DNA from: Mytilus edulis
Lineage: Eukaryota; Mollusca; Bivalvia; Mytilida; Mytilidae
Assembly (NCBI RefSeq): GCF_963676685.1
Contig: NC_092357.1
Coordinates: forward strand, 69,468,971 to 69,532,970
Direction: 5' to 3'
DNA length: 64,000 nucleotides
Translations under genes and position numbers: made by a program
Shown: positions 25,201 through 36,779 of the stretch, piece after piece
Numbering within the stretch: the stretch's first letter is position 1
How the letters are laid out: every line of letters begins with the position of its first letter
Notes under the pieces: model-generated
Told to the model about the DNA's origin: nothing
The model's input: only the letters and a program-made list of their open reading frames with translations
Databases searched by the model: none

Positions 25201-26440
25201 TGGGTTGATAAGTCATGTCAACAAAGAAGTGCTGACTACTGGACTGTTTATACGTGTACCTTTGGGGGGAAAACTCCACCAGCAGTTGCATCGATCAAGT
25301 ACATGTAGTTGTAAAAAACTTAACATACATACTAGGATATAAATTTGTAAGTGTTTCAGACGCGCGATTTATCTATAAAAAAACGCAAAACATTGTTTTA
25401 ACCTATAAACAACAAATTGAAACATGTTTGAGATATAAATATTTTGATAACCATAGGCTCGCTGCCAATAAATATATTATTCATGTTACAGATGACAAAT
25501 TCCTAGAAAAACTGAGTCTTGAAGTTCATTTGAATTGATATTGATCCGTCAGACAATGGAAATAAGTATAAACCTTGATACAAGACAAACACAGGAACAT
25601 ATGTATCAAAATCGCAACAATAATGTTGTTTGTCTTCTTTAATTTAACTATGATTTAAACTGTGGTAGTTTAGACACACGTTTGGTATTTTGTTATATTC
25701 TGCTATACATTGTGGGGTTACCTTGGATATCAAGTACTTCTTTTCACTTTGCCGTCATCAAGAACGTCATATTGCTGTCTCGAAATAATAAGTAATATAA
25801 TTTGAAACATCATCTATTTATCTTTGAAATTTCAAATCTCTGGCTGTAATCTGTAGTGTTTGTTGTCGTATATCATGTATATGACACTAGAAACAGAAGC
25901 ATTTTATGAATGTATTTTTCTTTATATTTTGCAACTTTCATTTAAAATGATTTCAACGAATATCACGAACGATAATATCACAAACAGTAAAGTGACGAGT
26001 CTATCTATTCGTTCCTTTTTGGTTCTGTTCAGGGAAAAAGACACAATGTTTAAGCAGGCTTCTCATTTAGTTCTTGAAATTCTAACATATATAACTTACT
26101 TGAAACATAAATACGATCATTTGTACAGTCAATAAATGATTTTATACAAACATTTGTTTTTTACTTGAGCTCTAGATCAATTGCAAATGGTTTGAAAAAT
26201 ATTACATTAATTATAAATGGAGTAACATATATTTCAATGTATTTAGAAAAGTTAAATTGATTAGGTCTACTTATCTAAATGTCCACAATGGTCACTTCGA
26301 TTTGACTCACGACACTTGTAGACTAAGCGGACGTTAAAGGAAATACTTAATGTTTACGTTTCCAGTGCCTTAATTCGGCATAAGATTTACAATGTACACG
26401 TTGTTTTCTATTGCAGATTTAAAAAAAAACTAGATATGAA
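25201..26440. other. No gene recognised
   Basis: Short open frames on the + strand (about 25254-25538, 25860-26135) show no motif, no clear splice sites in frame and ordinary AT-rich composition. I see nothing else. Confidence 0.4.
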
Positions 26441-26443
26441 ATA

Positions 26444-27883
26444 CAGTCAAATCTGATTAAACCGGACCCTGAATAAACCGGTTTCCTGTCCATTCCGGCC
26501 GAAAATGAAAGTCCCATATTTTTCCATTCAAAGTCTTTGTTAAAATACCCTTTGTAAACCGGACCCTGTGTATTCCGAATTCCGGTCTAATTATGAAGTC
26601 CCAATACTCTTAATTACATTAATTATTACCTGTCAAAACCGGTTTGTCTATTTAATTTCAATGATCGATATGCAATCAAAACATATTTGATAATCAATTA
26701 GTCAGGTGTCAAACTGTGAATCTACAATCGTACAGTAGTGAGCTGTACTATTTATCAAAACATTATAAACGTGTCAATTAAACGTAAAGACACACCGAAT
26801 ATATCTCGGATTGAACTTACGTTCGAGGAGTTAGAAATTCACATCGTGATTTCGAAATCCTGGGTTCCCTGTTGTGAACCCCTAAACAAATGACCTTGAT
26901 AATGAAAAACACCCGGATGACAACAATCAATGGATATTGTACACTGTACGACAACGTTTCGAAAGTGATGAAATTACGTTTGATAATATTCTGGCTTTGT
27001 AATCGCCCTTTCCAACATTTCAAATTATTGATCATGGAAGTAAATCAAAACTCTCGTCTTACAATCCAAACAACGCGAGCAATTATGATGCAAATGCAAA
27101 CAATGAAAAACGAAGTGAAAGTATTTTAATTTATCAGATATAATTTACCGAACTCCGAAACAGCGGTTACGTCCTCTTTACTACGCTACGTTGACTTTAA
27201 CCACTGCCACCAACTCCTAACGCTAGCGTAGGTTTTTTTCAACATTCTTGAAAAAAAATATATGTTCAAATTGTTTTTATTTGTATGGAATTTTATACTA
27301 TATTAATAATTGAATACAGATTTTAAAGACTACAATATAAGCTAGCAGTAATTTTTAGAAAATGATATTTTAAACTGGAGATATATTTTGGTGTATGTAT
27401 ACTTATTTGACCCTTGTCAAATCCAACATGGATGTTACAGAGACGATACGGAACGTACAGTGTCAGCTGTATCCACAGTTGACACTGAAACATGAACAAA
27501 TTTCCTCCATAGAAAACATTCTCCAGGGAAATAATATTATAGTCAATCTGCCTGTTGGGTTTGGAAAGAGTATACTATTCCATTTGTTGCCCAGTGAGTA
27601 TATTAATTCCATCAACTAATCAAACAATGAAACATCGTGAAAATATATATTTTTGTACACTATAACTTTTATTATAATTTCAAAATTATAGTTTAGCGAA
27701 GCAACGTCACCACTGTTTCGGAGTTTGATAATTTACAATCAGAGAGAACTTTTACATGCAAAATGTCGGACGTCACAAGTCATTAACTTCCGGTCAAAAC
27801 GGAAACCTGAATAAACCGGCTCACTGTCCAAACCGGCCCTTTTTCATAGTCCCGTAGCCGGCCGGTTTATACAGGTTTCACTG
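26444..27883. mobile_element. pogo/Tc1-like non-autonomous TIR element carrying a helicase exon
   Basis: Left end CAGTCAAATCTGATTAAACC and right end, read inverted, CAGTGAAACCTGTATAAACC, each followed by more CCGG-rich inverted sequence (TGAATAAACCGG on both sides). Both ends are bordered by TA (26442-26443 and 27884-27885), as for Tc1/mariner target duplication. The 1,440-bp interior has no transposase. It holds a second pair of inverted repeats (27141-27180 and 27695-27734) around one exon of a RecQ-like helicase. Confidence 0.75.
27428..27593 (+). pseudogene. RecQ-like helicase first-exon fragment captured in a transposon
   Basis: ATG at 27428 opens a 55-codon frame ending at a GTGAGT donor in phase 1. 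It contains LKHEQISSIENILQG followed by LPVGFGKSILFHLLP, the motif 0/motif I (Walker A) layout of RecQ-family DNA helicases (consensus R.EQ..AI...L.G.D....PTGFGKS..FQLP). Motif I has Val where Thr is usual. Motifs Ia to VI are absent: no matching downstream exon is seen before the transposon ends at 27883. It is best read as a captured gene fragment. An alternative is a first exon of a gene with a very long intron. Confidence 0.7.
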
Positions 27884-27901
27884 TATATGTGTTTGGGATA
27901 T

Positions 27902-28010
27902 TTACTGACCCCATTCGGATCCATAGAGGGTTAGTAAAATCCATAGGGGTTGAATTACCCTATGGGTTTCATTCACCCTCTTTTGGCCGTAGGGGGTCAG
28001 TAGTTAATCG
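27902..28010. repeat. Small nested-hairpin repeat
   Basis: ACTGACCCC near the start pairs with GGGGTCAGT near the end, CATAGAGGGT with the ACCCTCTTTT region, and AACCC..ATAGGG with CCCTATGGGTT in the middle. It looks like a short foldback element. It directly follows the pogo-like element. Confidence 0.5.
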
Positions 28011-28019
28011 CATAACGAA

Positions 28020-29030
28020 TTGTTTGCACGCTGAACATTGTCTGCTTCGTTTTGTTGAGAAATAAACAATGAAACACAACAACATTAATAGACGACGTCA
28101 CCATTAACACTAGACATGACGTCATTAACCCCGTATGAAATTTATACGTGACGTCTTTATATCAATCACAATGGTGCGATATTTTTTTTAATTTTTGGTT
28201 TATGCAATTGAATCATCGGTAACCCTTTTGTTTCTACTAATCCAATTTGTTTTATTTATTTTTATATATAACAATTTTTATCATTGTTTTTCGTATTTAC
28301 GAAATATTTGTTTTTTTTTCTAAATTTAAACTTTCGATATGCTTATTATTAAGTCTCCTCGTTTGGTTTTTGATTTTGTGATTACGTTGCTAATTTCAAA
28401 GTGATTATTTGATTACCAGACCAAATATTTAATGATTATTTTATCATTTGATAATCAAGGACTGTATTTTTGATTGCTTGATTATCTTGTTTAAAAGAAT
28501 AATGATGATGTGATTATATTGGAAAAACATTTGTGATTTTGTGATTGAACACCATAATTAGAGGTCTCATTACTACTTCCCATTGTGTTTTTATTAAGTA
28601 CTTGCAGATGTAATTGCTTTTTCTTTAAAAAAGATTAATATGTCTATAAAACTTACAGTCAGCCAATTTATCATCTATTCCTTGATTTTCTGATTGGATA
28701 TATAATCCTGAAAACACTTAAAATAATAAAATACTGACATATCGCTTTAATCAATACGTTCAGAAGTTTATATCAGACAAAACAACACTTTTAAAGAACA
28801 AAATAAACTTTGCAATTTAATGAATTATGACAAAAAGACTGTCATGTGACTGCTTTTATTTGAAAGTGTTTTGGTAACAGTTTCCGCAGTTAAACTTATT
28901 GAATGATGTTATAATCTTCACGGACATGACACTATACCACTCACACTAGTATGTTTCCATTGTTATATCGAAAAACAGATCTCTACTTGCTAGTTGACAC
29001 AGTTTGATACACCTAAAAATACTCCTCCGA
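28020..29030. other. No gene seen; AT-rich
   Basis: A group of three CRE-like GACGTCA/TGACGTC motifs lies at about 28093-28155, with simple TGATTAT-rich sequence at 28370-28560. No coding exon is recognised. Confidence 0.4.
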
Positions 29031-29364
29031 TAGGTGTACCCTACTACGGGTACCACCTGTGAAGCAGGAATTACCGGCCCTTCCAGAGCACTTTTTATAT
29101 TCATGTAAATTCCATAAACAAAGTTGTCATTTATTAAACCTTATATCTTTTGCATTGACTTATGATCTAATTCTTTGTAATTATTTCGACTATTTTCAAT
29201 CTAACTTTTTTGGGATCAGGTTGATCTTTTTTAAATTATATTCAACTAAAACTTCATCAATCAACAGATATAAAAGTCTAAGAAAAATCTAACTATAATT
29301 TTGGTAGTCATATCATTCTTCCCTCAGTGTACACATGTAGTAAATACGTTTAGTCTTACCATTT

Positions 29365-31441
29365 CACAGCCGACACTCGGCTAACCGAGAGATTGGTCGG
29401 TTAATCTATATTGAGTATGCGGCTATATCGGCGGTTGGTCTGTTAATCGGGTTGGCTAAAGTCTGTTAATCAGGTGTTATCGAGAAAATCATTGAAAGTT
29501 CAGCATGTTTCATTGTATAACTTTTTAAATATATTGTTATCATAAAAAATATTCATGTCTAACAAAACAATTCAATGTGCTGAATGCAGTGGTGTAATTA
29601 TTATTTTTCTAGCTTCAATGTACGATCTATAAAATGAAAAGGCGGGTTACTCATCAATAAATTTATACACATTTTACACACACATAAAGTACACAAAATG
29701 ACACGTTGGTTGAATGTACTTGCATGCAATAATTTGAACATCGAAAAAAGACAGGCATTATATTTCTTAACCATATTGATATCATTGTGTGAAAAATCTA
29801 CACGAAAATCTGTATTTTCGTTACATAAATCAATCTTTATTTAAAACCTGGTCTGTTAATGGGTCGGATGTATAAACCCGGTCTGTTAATTGGTCTGTTA
29901 AGAGTAATGAATGGCAATAAAGTATAATTTTATTGCTATATTGGGTGTGATCGAATCAAATGGGTAGGCTCAAGACGAGCGGATAAAATATACGGAAACA
30001 GCACATGGACAATGAAACATAAAATATACGGAAACAACACATGAACAATCATGAACAATTAAGACAATGGAAAATGAAAATTGATAAAAATGGTTTCAAA
30101 AAGTGTAATATTGTCGTAATATTAATTTCATCCAAAAATTATCGCATATATCATGTGGATTCTGTTTATTTGTCATGAATGCGACCAATTTGTCATCTAC
30201 ATTGGTAACTAGTATATAAATAAGAGATAAACGTCGTAAGGTAACTCAACATCAGTAAGTTAACTATATTGAGATGCTAAAATATAAAGAATAGAGAAAG
30301 AATAATGAGTAAGATCAATAAAATTGAAAGAAAAGTGACAAAACAATTTAAATAGCACAGAAATAAACAACACCCCGATCCGGACCCTCGTGGTATACAA
30401 GAGAATCTGGATGGAGACGCAGAATATAGAATAATAGATAAGAACAGTAGAGGCTGGTGCATTGCTAAAAAAAGAGAGAACAAATAATATTTTTTTAAGA
30501 ATACAGACATGAAACCCCTGAGTGTTGAAACAGTAACGGATTGTGATGTTCTCATATTGGTGACAAATGCTAGAAGTTTACATGTGTAGTTTTCCTCTGC
30601 ACTTATATTTAATTATGTAGAAAGGAACTAGAAATGGAATGAAATGAGTTAAAACTTAGGATAACCTTATGTAGCTGCATTCGCTCCTTTCCATTTACTT
30701 CTTTAGAATGATTTTTAAACAACATATGATTAAGTAATATAAGAAAAGAATCAGTTGAATGATTCTGACGAATTAGGATTAACGTCCAGTGACAAACATT
30801 ATGTGCATATGAGAACCACAACACGTTATATGTACCCTGTGCTGTATTAGAAAGACACTTTCAGTCGGATTTATGAACGTGCTACTCTGAACACACACAA
30901 AAAAAGGCTGATTGAAAACGTTAATAATAAATGCATGCATATTCCAGATTATTCCATAATCCATAGATACTTCCTTCCATAAAATGCAAAGAAATTCAAA
31001 ATAAAAATGCTCTTACTAGAAGGATACTGTTGCACAATTTTCAGTGTCAATTTTTTTTTACTCAAGAACATCTCATTCTTAACTTTTTCAATGGGAAAAT
31101 ATAAAGGTAAATATATAAAATGCTATGCGTATAAGCATAAATAAAACATACTTGCGCGACGTCTCTTAGTTTTACTGAAATCTGTGCAGACTATGAATTG
31201 TTTTTACAGGTGGAAAATGTTCTATGATAGATATCATTTTGTCAGACACTTTTCTTTTTTTTTTATTTGGTTCTTATAATATGCCAAAAATCTGTATATT
31301 AAATAGAGTTTAACATTAAATTGTGCGTTTTACTCTTAACAGACGTATAACCAACCCGATTAACAGACCAATCGCCCATATAGCCACATACTCAATATAG
31401 ATTAACCGACCAATCTCTCGGTTAGCCGAGTGTCGGCCGTG
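29365..31441. mobile_element. 2,077-bp TIR transposon (CACRGCCGACACTCGG ends)
   Basis: Left end CACAGCCGACACTCGGCTAA and right end, inverted, CACGGCCGACACTCGGCTAA. The inverted repeats extend about 95 bp (ACCGAGAGATTGGTCGGTTA, then TCTATATTGAGTAT and TTAATCGGGTTGG). A direct repeat CATTT flanks it (29360-29364 and 31442-31446), a 5-bp target-site duplication. Extra copies of the subterminal GGTCTGTTAAT motif occur at 29850-29905. No transposase frame is recognised, so it is non-autonomous. Ends starting CAC recall the CACTA/Chapaev group, but the TSD length does not settle the family. Confidence 0.88.
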
Positions 31442-32924
31442 CATTTGTTTGCACTTCATTCGGCTTTATTTCAATCATTGTTTTCAGTTCAACGACATAA
31501 AAGTCTCTGCCATTCATCATCACTCCTACTTTTGTAATTCTCTGGATAAAAGTGTCCATTATTTTACAAGATGTTTGATAGTTTCCTTTTCCCATATGGT
31601 TAAATTTCAATTCTCCTACGGATGGCAGAGTTGCTTCTGCCGTTTTAAATAGAACACAAGTAATTGTCGTTTTATCCAATACCGGTGCATCATCGTTTTC
31701 AAAAAGTTCAATTATAATGTCAAAATCTTTGTTTGTTTCAATAGCTGTTGGAAATGTGACGTTTGTTTTAAGGCCAAACGAGGAAAATACATTTCCAAAG
31801 GTATCAACAAATCGTTCAAATTTGTTTCCTAACTTTTATTTGGTAAATGAAATAAAATTGCATATGCTTGGTTGGGTATCAAAGTTAGAGTAAATAGTTA
31901 AATCTGTCTGAGATGGTTTTTGAAAGGAGGAGAAATGCTGATTGATTTTTAGAAGCAACAGTTTGATCAAGAAATCTACACGCGTCCTTGATTGTTTCAA
32001 TGAAATTGAAAATTTCTGTATCTTGCTCCTTTAAAAGATTGCTTTTTTCCTTTGTCAGCTTATCAGTATTCTCAATTAAGAGATTCCTTCGACACTCCAG
32101 CATTTTAACTGCTTCTTTGAACTTTTCATGAATTTCTGCCTTGAAGTATCCGCATTTACTGCAAACCTATGTAATTGTTCATTGATTCTTTTTGAAAGTT
32201 CAACCAATTCTCTCTCCTTCATGAATAATTTGTCTTTTTTCTCTATCATATCCTTAACTTTTTCAGTATAGACTTCTTCAATATCACATGTGATATGCCT
32301 CTGGCTATATGTTGGCATATGCTTCTTGCTATCTGTTGGCATATGGCTTGTTAGACAGCATGTATGACACATTGGCATTTTGCATTCAGGACCATCGCAA
32401 AACAAAGTAAGTTTTTCTTTGTGATGGATTGAACACATTCCAGCATGTCTATATTCGCAAATATGATCCATCGATAATTCATAATCTTTTAAGTACATTT
32501 TTGTAAACACCTCGTGGTCACTATAATATATCATCATATTTTCGTGTGCTGTATTGCATGAATCACATATAAATCCGCAACAATCTTTACAACGTGAAAT
32601 CGCTTTTTCCTTGTTTTTGCATGTTTCATTAGTATAACGGATTTGTGATCACCAGCCCGGACAAAATCTAAAAGATCCCTTCGTGTGTTTCTTTTGGAAA
32701 CGATTCAATGCTTACATATTGATGAAGAAGTTATATTTGCATAGTGCATGTGGACACGTGAACTTTGACTGTTCGATCGGTTTTTTCAAACACGTGTAGC
32801 AATATGAATGCAGACATGGCAATACACGTTGTTGGCGATGAGTGTCATTGAAAAGTTCATTACAGATTTTACACTCCAAGAACTGTTTTTTTAATTCTTC
32901 AATATCAGCAACGTCAGACACAGC
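31442..32924 (-). pseudogene. TRIM-type RING / B-box / coiled-coil gene copy, frameshifted and transposon-interrupted
   Basis: After a CTGTAG acceptor (exon start 32924) the frame reads the RING finger: ECKICNELF, LPCLHSYCYTCL, FTCPHALC. A linker with SIESFPK and TRRDLLDFVRAGDHKS follows in two other frames. Next are a B-box 1-like segment (TCKNKEKAISRCKDCC, FICDSC), B-box 2 (GMCSIHHKEKLTLFCDGPEC, MCHTCC), a coiled coil (EKKDKLFMKERELVELSKRI, then in another frame MLECRRNLLIENTDKLTKEK) and a C-terminal part down to KPNEVQTN. At least four frameshifts and two in-frame stops were counted. TRIM proteins of this kind are ubiquitin ligases, but this copy cannot make a full product unless the reading is affected by sequencing error. 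Its left edge meets the 2,077-bp transposon. Confidence 0.82.
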
Positions 32925-33230
32925 CTACAGAAAAATAATAAATTAATGCAAAAATCAGGGAGTGAGAAACTTCGCTACATGATAAAACAAAACTCCAATA
33001 TTTATAGTGTTTGAAATTGATGTGTGTATTTTTATTTCCTCATTTATTCGCTTGAGGTATTTTAATCCCGTCATATTTATGCGATTTTCCCAAGTAAGGA
33101 ACATCTGTCCTTTGTCTTTTTTTAGTATCGGTTCATTGTTTTGTTTTTGAGCTAAGTTTGGCGTATAGATCGCTGAACAAGTATACATTATCGTTAAGAT
33201 GCCAGCTAGAACAAACCTACGTGTGCAGGA
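32925..33230. other. Intron or upstream region of the TRIM copy
   Basis: The TTTTTCTGTAG acceptor at 32925-32936 shows that an upstream exon once existed, but I cannot identify it to 33230. The open frame at 32955-33188 has no recognised motif. Confidence 0.4.
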
Positions 33231-33495
33231 ATTTTGTTGATGCGTTGAAGACCAATGGTTGCCCTTTTTACTGCTCTTAGTTCAGGTTGTTGTCTGTTAA
33301 CCACATTCTTCGTTTCCCCCTTAATGATGCCATAACCCCTAGTTTATGGTGGGGTTCGTCATGCTTATTCTTGAGTTTTTTAAGTTGTGTCAAGTGTACC
33401 ACTGTTTGTCTGTCCTTTTTATTTTTAGCCATGGCGTTGTCAGTTCATTTTCGATTAATGCGTTTGACTGACCCTCTGGTATCTTTAGTCCCTCT
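33230..33495 (+). repeat. Dispersed repeat (GCCATGGCGTTGT family)
   Basis: TTTATGGTGGGGTTCGTCAT, GTGTACCACTGTTTGTCTGT, TTAGCCATGGCGTTGTCAGT and CTGACCCTCTGGTATCTTTA match the 8220-8390 copy in order. Confidence 0.78.
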
Positions 33496-34782
33496 CTAAT
33501 TAATTTGGCTACTTTACTTTTCATAACATTTTGACAAAATATTTACTTTGACCCTTAGAAAAAAGTATAAAAAAAAGACAATTGAACCAATCACTTTTTC
33601 GGAAAAATTTGGTTGGATATATAGCAGTTTGACAAACACTTATTTTGATCCTTGAAAAACTTAATATTTTCTTAAAAATACAACGTGATTGAGCTAATTT
33701 TGCTGGTGGACTATCAATCCCCGAGGGTATCATCAGCTCAGTAGTCATTACTTCGGTACTGACATGATTTAACAAACTTTTCTAAAATTGTCCGTTTATA
33801 AATTTTGAAATTATTAAGAAACTGAGGTTTCAACTCCCTCAGGCAAAGTTGGCTTTAGACGGATTTGGCTATTTATTTTAGGCATTTTTGACATATAGCT
33901 CTTCAACGGTTTCGGAACCGATACATCTTCGGATTTTAAATGTCTTGTTTGGCTTTGAGCGTTCCTGATCTGATGAAGGTAAATAGAGAAGAGCGTTTCG
34001 GACGCAAGAAATTATTAAATGTGTTGTTTTCAATTTTTACACCACTGGGTCGATACCTCTGCTGGTTGACTATGAGTCCCCAAGGGTTTCATCAGCTCAG
34101 TAGTCAGTACTTCGGTACTGACATGAAGTAAAAGACTTTACTCAAATTGTCCGTTTATAAATTTTGAAATTATTAGGAAACTAAAGGTTTCAACTCCCTC
34201 AGGCAAAGTTGGCTTTAGATGGATTTGGATATTTATATTAGGTATTTTTTACATATAGATCTTCAACGGTTTCGGAATCTATACATCTTCAGATTTTAAA
34301 TGTTTTGTTTGGCTTTGAGCGTTCCTGATGAAGGTAAATAGAGTAAAGCGCTTCGGACGCAAGAAATTTTTAAATGTGTTGTTTTCAATTTTTACACAAC
34401 TGGGTCGATACCTCTGCTGGTTGACTATGAGTCCCCGAGGGTATAATCAGCTCAGTAGTCAGTACTTCGGTATTGACATGAAGCAAAAAAACTTTACTTA
34501 AATTGTCCGTTTATCATGTTTATAAATTTTGAAATTATTAGGAAACTACGGTTTCAACTCCCTCAGGCAAAGTTGGCTTTAGATGGATTCGAATATTTAT
34601 ATTATGTATTTTTTACATATATCGGTTTCGGTACTTATACATCTTCGGATTTTAAATGTTTGACTTTAAACGTTCCTGATGAAGGTAAACCAAGAAAAGC
34701 GCTTTGGACGCAAGAAATTATTAAATGTGTTGTTTTCAATTTTTATAGAGTTATTTTCCTTTAGTGTAAGGTACCATCTTAA
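33496..34782 (+). mobile_element. MITE expanded by an internal satellite
   Basis: 33496-33705 matches the left and middle of the intact MITE at 62916-63190 (AATTAATTTGGCT, ATATAGCAGTTTGACAAACA, TACAACGTGATT, GCTGGT). 34746-34782 matches its right end (GAGTTATTTTCCTTTAGTGT, GGTACCATCTTAA). Between them lie about 1,040 bp of tandem repeat absent from the intact copy. So the array sits inside the MITE, next to its TGCTGGT motif. Confidence 0.8.
33700..34745 (+). repeat. Tandem satellite, about 358-bp unit, three copies
   Basis: TTGTCCGTTTATAAATTTTG starts at 33788, 34147 and, with a small insertion, 34503. Within each unit CTCCCTCAGGCAAAGTTGGC, TACATCTTCGGATTTTAAAT, GCTTTGAGCGTTCCTGATGA and GGACGCAAGAAAT recur in order. 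GCTTTGAGCGTTCC and GGACGCAA also occur alone at 60098-60150, a dispersed monomer. Confidence 0.95.
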
Positions 34783-34789
34783 GTAAACA

Positions 34790-35600
34790 ACTGATTTTCT
34801 TCTAATCTTGTTTAAAACTGAATATTTAGAATAATATTGCATGTCAAAATTTGATAAAATTTAGAAACAAACAACTTATTAATTTAAGTTCATATATGTT
34901 ATCAAAAAAAAATCAAAACTCAGTCTGATAATATCTATGAATTATACTAAACACCTGATCTACCTCCGTGACTTAATATTTTGTTTTTACGCAGACCAAG
35001 GTCCGTTTGTAAATATTTGTACACCAATTGATTTTATATGATTAAGGTATTGAACGTGCATTTTGGAAATTCTACACACCAATTGGTACACATATAGCCT
35101 ACTTTCGAATTTATCCTCCACCGCAGAAAATCGGCAATTCAACACCTCTTTATGACGTCATTTAGATAGATTTGATTGTCTGTATTCCTGCACTATTAAC
35201 GGTCATCAATCGTCAAAAGATCGTCATTGCGTAGAATAAACTAGAAATATGTTTGTATTTTATCCACATTCCCTAATAACAGCAGTGCTGATAGTCAATT
35301 ATGAGAATTCAAGTTGAATAGTTTGCAATACACCATCATAGTTCTCCAACTACTCGCTCAACATGCAAACGGATGATGCCCCTAAACACACGAGTGATGT
35401 TTACTAAAACCAACGGTTTTGACAGAAATGCATCGAAATCGAATGTTATCTATTAATTATGAAGGAAAATGCACTTACAATAACTGGTTTGTCCCATTTT
35501 CCATTAACATTTCAAACAAAGAACATGAAATGGATAAACTGAGTTTTACTGTGCGTACTGTTGTGCGTTTGTTTTTTCTTCATTTGCTAGAAGTATTGGC
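34790..35600. other. No gene seen
   Basis: AT-rich sequence with short open frames only. No motif, splice pattern or repeat copy was recognised. Confidence 0.4.
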
Positions 35601-35900
35601 GGATGGGTGAGATCTCAAAAACGAGTTTAACCCCGCCGTATTTTTGCGCTTGTCCCAAGGCAGGAGCTTCTGGCCTTTGTTAGTCTTGTATGATTTTTAA
35701 TTTTAGTTTCTTGTGTATAATTCGCAGTTAAGTATGACGTACATTATCAGTGAACTAGTATACTTGATTGTTTAGGGGCAAGCTGAAGGACGCCTCTGGA
35801 TGATAGAGTTTCCCGCTGCATTGGTTGGTGGTCTTCGGCTGGCTGCTGTCTGCTCTATGGTTGTCTCTTTGACACATTCTCCAATTTTATTCTTAATGTT
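35600..35900 (+). repeat. Dispersed repeat (TTGTCTCTTTGACACATTC family)
   Basis: GAGATCTCAAAAACG, AACCCCGCCG, TTGCGCTTGTCCCAAGGCAG, AGTCTTGTATGATTTTTAAT and CTATGGTTGTCTCTTTGACA are the reverse complement of 3558-3870. Confidence 0.82.
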
Positions 35901-36779
35901 ATACATTTTATTTCTTTTTTTTTAACTACATAATAATTTTATTCATCAAATATTGCTTGTTACATAAACCATCAAGATTCCAAGCTTCTCTTGACGTACC
36001 CTGTTACAATCCACTGACTACCCAGGGAATAATCAGCTGATTAAATTAATTGACATACATTTTGTTTACAAAACTCTATATTAACAATATAAAAATTATT
36101 CATTTTATTTCTTAACTGTATAGTATAAAAACTGCAAAAGAGTCATTATAAGCAATAATATTGAAATGTCTTCTTAATGCGCAACGAAACTCATTTTCCA
36201 AAGTCATAGCATATTGTTTATCTCGTTTTATTTACAAGAGTATGAAGAGTCTTGATCCTTTACAAGTCGAATTTGTATTCCTGATTCTAAGGTATAAAAG
36301 TTCAACGAGATTCTAAACTCAAGGGTACATGTATATAACAATTGTACAACCTAGTAACATTTTGTTCTCTAAAATAAAAGACCAACATAGGTACAAATAT
36401 CATTTTTTCGAAGGAGGAAAAGGAGATCAGAAGAATACCAAGGGAACATTCATAAGTCAAACATAATTTCTACTTTTACAAAATTAATTATAAAACTTTC
36501 CAGATAAAAAAACACATTCAGTAAAAGAAATTATTGCGAGGTTATTCAAAATGTATTTAGCGGGATAAAAACCTCATAAAGTCAGAATCCTGTATTTCAG
36601 TGGCTATCGTTGTTTCGTGTTTTTATATAAGTTTTTCGAAAAAAATGTTTTGTTATGAATTGTAAAACCTACAAATAAAAGTGTTGCTTGCATTTTGATA
36701 TCTGATGCGTCTCTTTATGCAGATTTTCCTAAAATTGCAAAAACAAATATTCTTTTGGTGTATCCATTACCAGCAGTTT

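Noticed and set aside
24944..25538. Plus-strand open frames of 94-132 codons
   Set aside because: The first lies in an inverted dispersed repeat; the second has no motif or splice context.
32955..33188. Minus-strand open frame upstream of the RING exon
   Set aside because: It is cut off from the RING by an intron acceptor and shows no domain; chance frame in intron.
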